NCBI GenBank assembly: GCA_017540945.1
Contig: JAFYAB010000017.1
Coordinates: 1-14,886, forward strand
Reading direction: 5' to 3'
Origin: Oscillospiraceae bacterium
GTDB lineage: Bacteria; Bacillota_A; Clostridia; Oscillospirales; Oscillospiraceae
Length of the DNA: 14,886 bases
Positions 13,659 to 14,886 of this stretch are shown in pieces (the stretch's first letter is position 1; each line of letters starts with the position of its first letter). Both the position numbers and the translations under genes were made by a program. The notes beneath the pieces were generated by a model. It had not been told where the DNA came from. It did not search any database and was given only the letters and a program-made list of their open reading frames with translations.

Positions 13659-14360
13659 ATGCAATACACCAAGGAAGTCGAAGAAATGGTCTGTGTCGCC
13701 AAGGGCCCGAATCACGGTCCCGCTCCCATTCCCGAGGAGGGCAAATGGATCCAGGCCAAGGAGATCAAGGACATTTCCGGCTACACCCACGGCATCGGCT
13801 GGTGCGCGCCCCAGCAGGGCGCCTGCAAGCTGAGTCTCAACGTTAAGGACGGCATCATCCAGGAGGCCCTGGTGGAGACCATCGGCTGCTCCGGCATGAC
13901 CCACTCCGCCGCCATGGCCAGCGAGATCCTGCCCGGCAAGACCCTGCTCGAAGCCCTGAACACCGACCTGGTCTGCGACGCCATCAACACCGCCATGCGC
14001 GAGCTCTTCCTGCAGATCGTCTACGGCCGCACCCAGTCCGCCTTCTCCGACGACGGTCTGCGCGTTGGCGCCGGCCTCGAGGATCTGGGCAAGGGCCTGC
14101 GCTCCATGACCGGCACCACCTACGGCACTCTCAAGAAGGGCGCCCGCTATCTGGAGCTCACCGAGGGCTACATCGTCAAGCTGGCCCTGGATAAGGACGA
14201 CCAGATCTGCGGCTACCAGTTCCTGAGCATGGGCAAGATGATGGATGCCATCAAGAAGGGCCTGTCCCCCCAGGAAGCCTACGAGAAGAATCTGGGTACC
14301 TACGGCCGCTTCAAGGCGGAAGACGGCGCGGTCAAGTGGATCGACCCGCGCAAGGAATAA
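13659..14360 (+). CDS. NifU/IscU-like iron-sulfur scaffold homologue
   Basis: This 233-residue protein has a central region resembling NifU-N/IscU scaffolds, on which iron-sulfur clusters are built. GWCAPQQGACKLSLNVKDGIIQEA (Cys49, Cys56) matches the first cysteine region of IscU, and TIGCSGMTHSAAMASEILPGKTLLEAL (Cys77) matches the second (YGCGSAIASSS...GKSLDEAL). Cys106 in TDLVCDAINTAM is a candidate third ligand. Residues from about 115 to the end have no counterpart in IscU. GAGGA (13644-13648) lies ten bases before ATG. It is 15 bp upstream of the GGGtGRT gene and surely cotranscribed; the pair recurs in anaerobic Firmicutes to my knowledge. The function is inferred. Confidence 0.78.
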   Translation: MQYTKEVEEMVCVAKGPNHGPAPIPEEGKWIQAKEIKDISGYTHGIGWCAPQQGACKLSLNVKDGIIQEALVETIGCSGMTHSAAMASEILPGKTLLEALNTDLVCDAINTAMRELFLQIVYGRTQSAFSDDGLRVGAGLEDLGKGLRSMTGTTYGTLKKGARYLELTEGYIVKLALDKDDQICGYQFLSMGKMMDAIKKGLSPQEAYEKNLGTYGRFKAEDGAVKWIDPRKE

Positions 14361-14375
14361 TAGGAGGTGCAGCAA

Positions 14376-14886
14376 ATGGCTTTGTTTGAAAACTACGAAG
14401 GGCGCATGCCGCAGCTGCAGCCCGTTCTGGACAAGTACGGCTTCAAGGACTTCGAGGAAGTCAAGGCTTATACCAACGGCAAGGGCGTGGACGCCTACTC
14501 CATCGTGGAGAGCACCCAGCCCATCTGCTTCGAAAACGTCAAGTGGGCCTACGAGCTGGGCGCCGCCATCGCCATGAAGGAAAACGCCAAGAACGCCGCC
14601 GAGGCCGCCAAGTGGATCGGCGTGGGCCTGCAGGCCTTCTGCATCCCTGGCTCCGTGGCGGACCAGCGTCAGGTCGGCATCGGCCACGGCAACCTGGGCG
14701 CCATGCTGCTGGACGAGGAGACCGAGTGCTTCGCCTTCCTGGCTGGCCACGAGTCCTTCGCCGCCGCCGAGGGCGCCATCAAGATCGCCCTGAACGCCAA
14801 TAAGGTCCGCACCAAGCCCCTGCGCGTTATCCTGAACGGCCTGGGCAAGGACGCCGCCATGATCATCAGCCGCATCAACGGCTTCA
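14376..14886 (+). CDS. GGGtGRT-family protein, N-terminal part (partial)
   Basis: The frame opens at ATG 14376, after TAGGAGGTG (14361-14369), and stays open to the window edge, giving 170 residues. I recognise it from its opening (MALFENYEGRMPQLQPVLDK), from GIGHGNLGAMLLDEETECFAFLAGHESFAAAEGAIKIA, and from its position after a NifU-like gene, as the family named GGGtGRT; the name-giving motif lies downstream, outside the window. Cys51, Cys89 and Cys118 and the glycine-rich GIGHGNLG are candidate functional residues. Full members are about twice this length, so roughly half is seen. The biochemical role is unknown; linkage to the NifU-like gene suggests iron-sulfur or redox chemistry. Confidence 0.8.
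   Translation, partial: MALFENYEGRMPQLQPVLDKYGFKDFEEVKAYTNGKGVDAYSIVESTQPICFENVKWAYELGAAIAMKENAKNAAEAAKWIGVGLQAFCIPGSVADQRQVGIGHGNLGAMLLDEETECFAFLAGHESFAAAEGAIKIALNANKVRTKPLRVILNGLGKDAAMIISRINGF

Overview
The window looks like a chromosomal segment of a GC-rich, spore-forming, anaerobic Firmicute of the Oscillospiraceae/Clostridia type. The evidence is a complete forward-directed sporulation sigma factor G, a TepA-like protease beside FtsK/SpoIIIE, an arginine deiminase gene, a NifU-like/GGGtGRT gene pair, strong AGGAGG-type ribosome sites and GC-rich genes separated by AT-rich promoters. The genus is inferred, not proven.

Layout: (1) 1-99 is the end of an unidentified gene. (2) 113-2560 is an arginine catabolism unit: a perfect sigma-A-type promoter, arcA, argF and a terminator. 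(3) 2615-3466 is a heptad repeat, a HAD hydrolase and a hairpin terminator. (4) 3547-7887 holds tepA, a divergent uppP-like gene and ftsK/spoIIIE. (5) 7888-8336 has no gene and is packed with short palindromes: a roughly 35-bp-period array whose linkers are conserved while the palindromic cores change, then a 131-bp inverted-repeat-bounded module made of further palindromes, then a long hairpin. (6) 8337-8484 is a self-contained tRNA-Gly(GCC) unit with promoter, encoded CCA and terminator. (7) 8538-10518 holds a single-ORF fusion of a GNAT acetyltransferase to a pyroglutamyl-peptidase-like domain, then an SPFH-domain protein, closed by a bidirectional terminator. (8) ridA (minus strand) and sigG (plus strand) diverge from one region; the sigG upstream sequence fits both sigma-F and sigma-G promoters. 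(9) 11917-13561 is an AlaA-like aminotransferase plus a Dabb-domain protein. (10) 13589-14886 is a promoter, a NifU/IscU-like scaffold homologue and the first 170 codons of a GGGtGRT-family protein, cut by the window edge.

Functional links: arcA and argF convert arginine to citrulline and then to ornithine plus carbamoyl phosphate, but no carbamate kinase or arginine/ornithine antiporter lies here. tepA, ftsK/spoIIIE and sigG all point to envelope and sporulation functions. RidA and the aminotransferase both belong to PLP/2-aminoacrylate-linked nitrogen metabolism, but they are not in one operon.

The strongest candidates for something undescribed are the palindrome mosaic after ftsK, the GNAT-peptidase fusion with its SPFH neighbour, and the NifU-like/GGGtGRT pair. 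All family calls come from reading motifs by eye; no database search was run.
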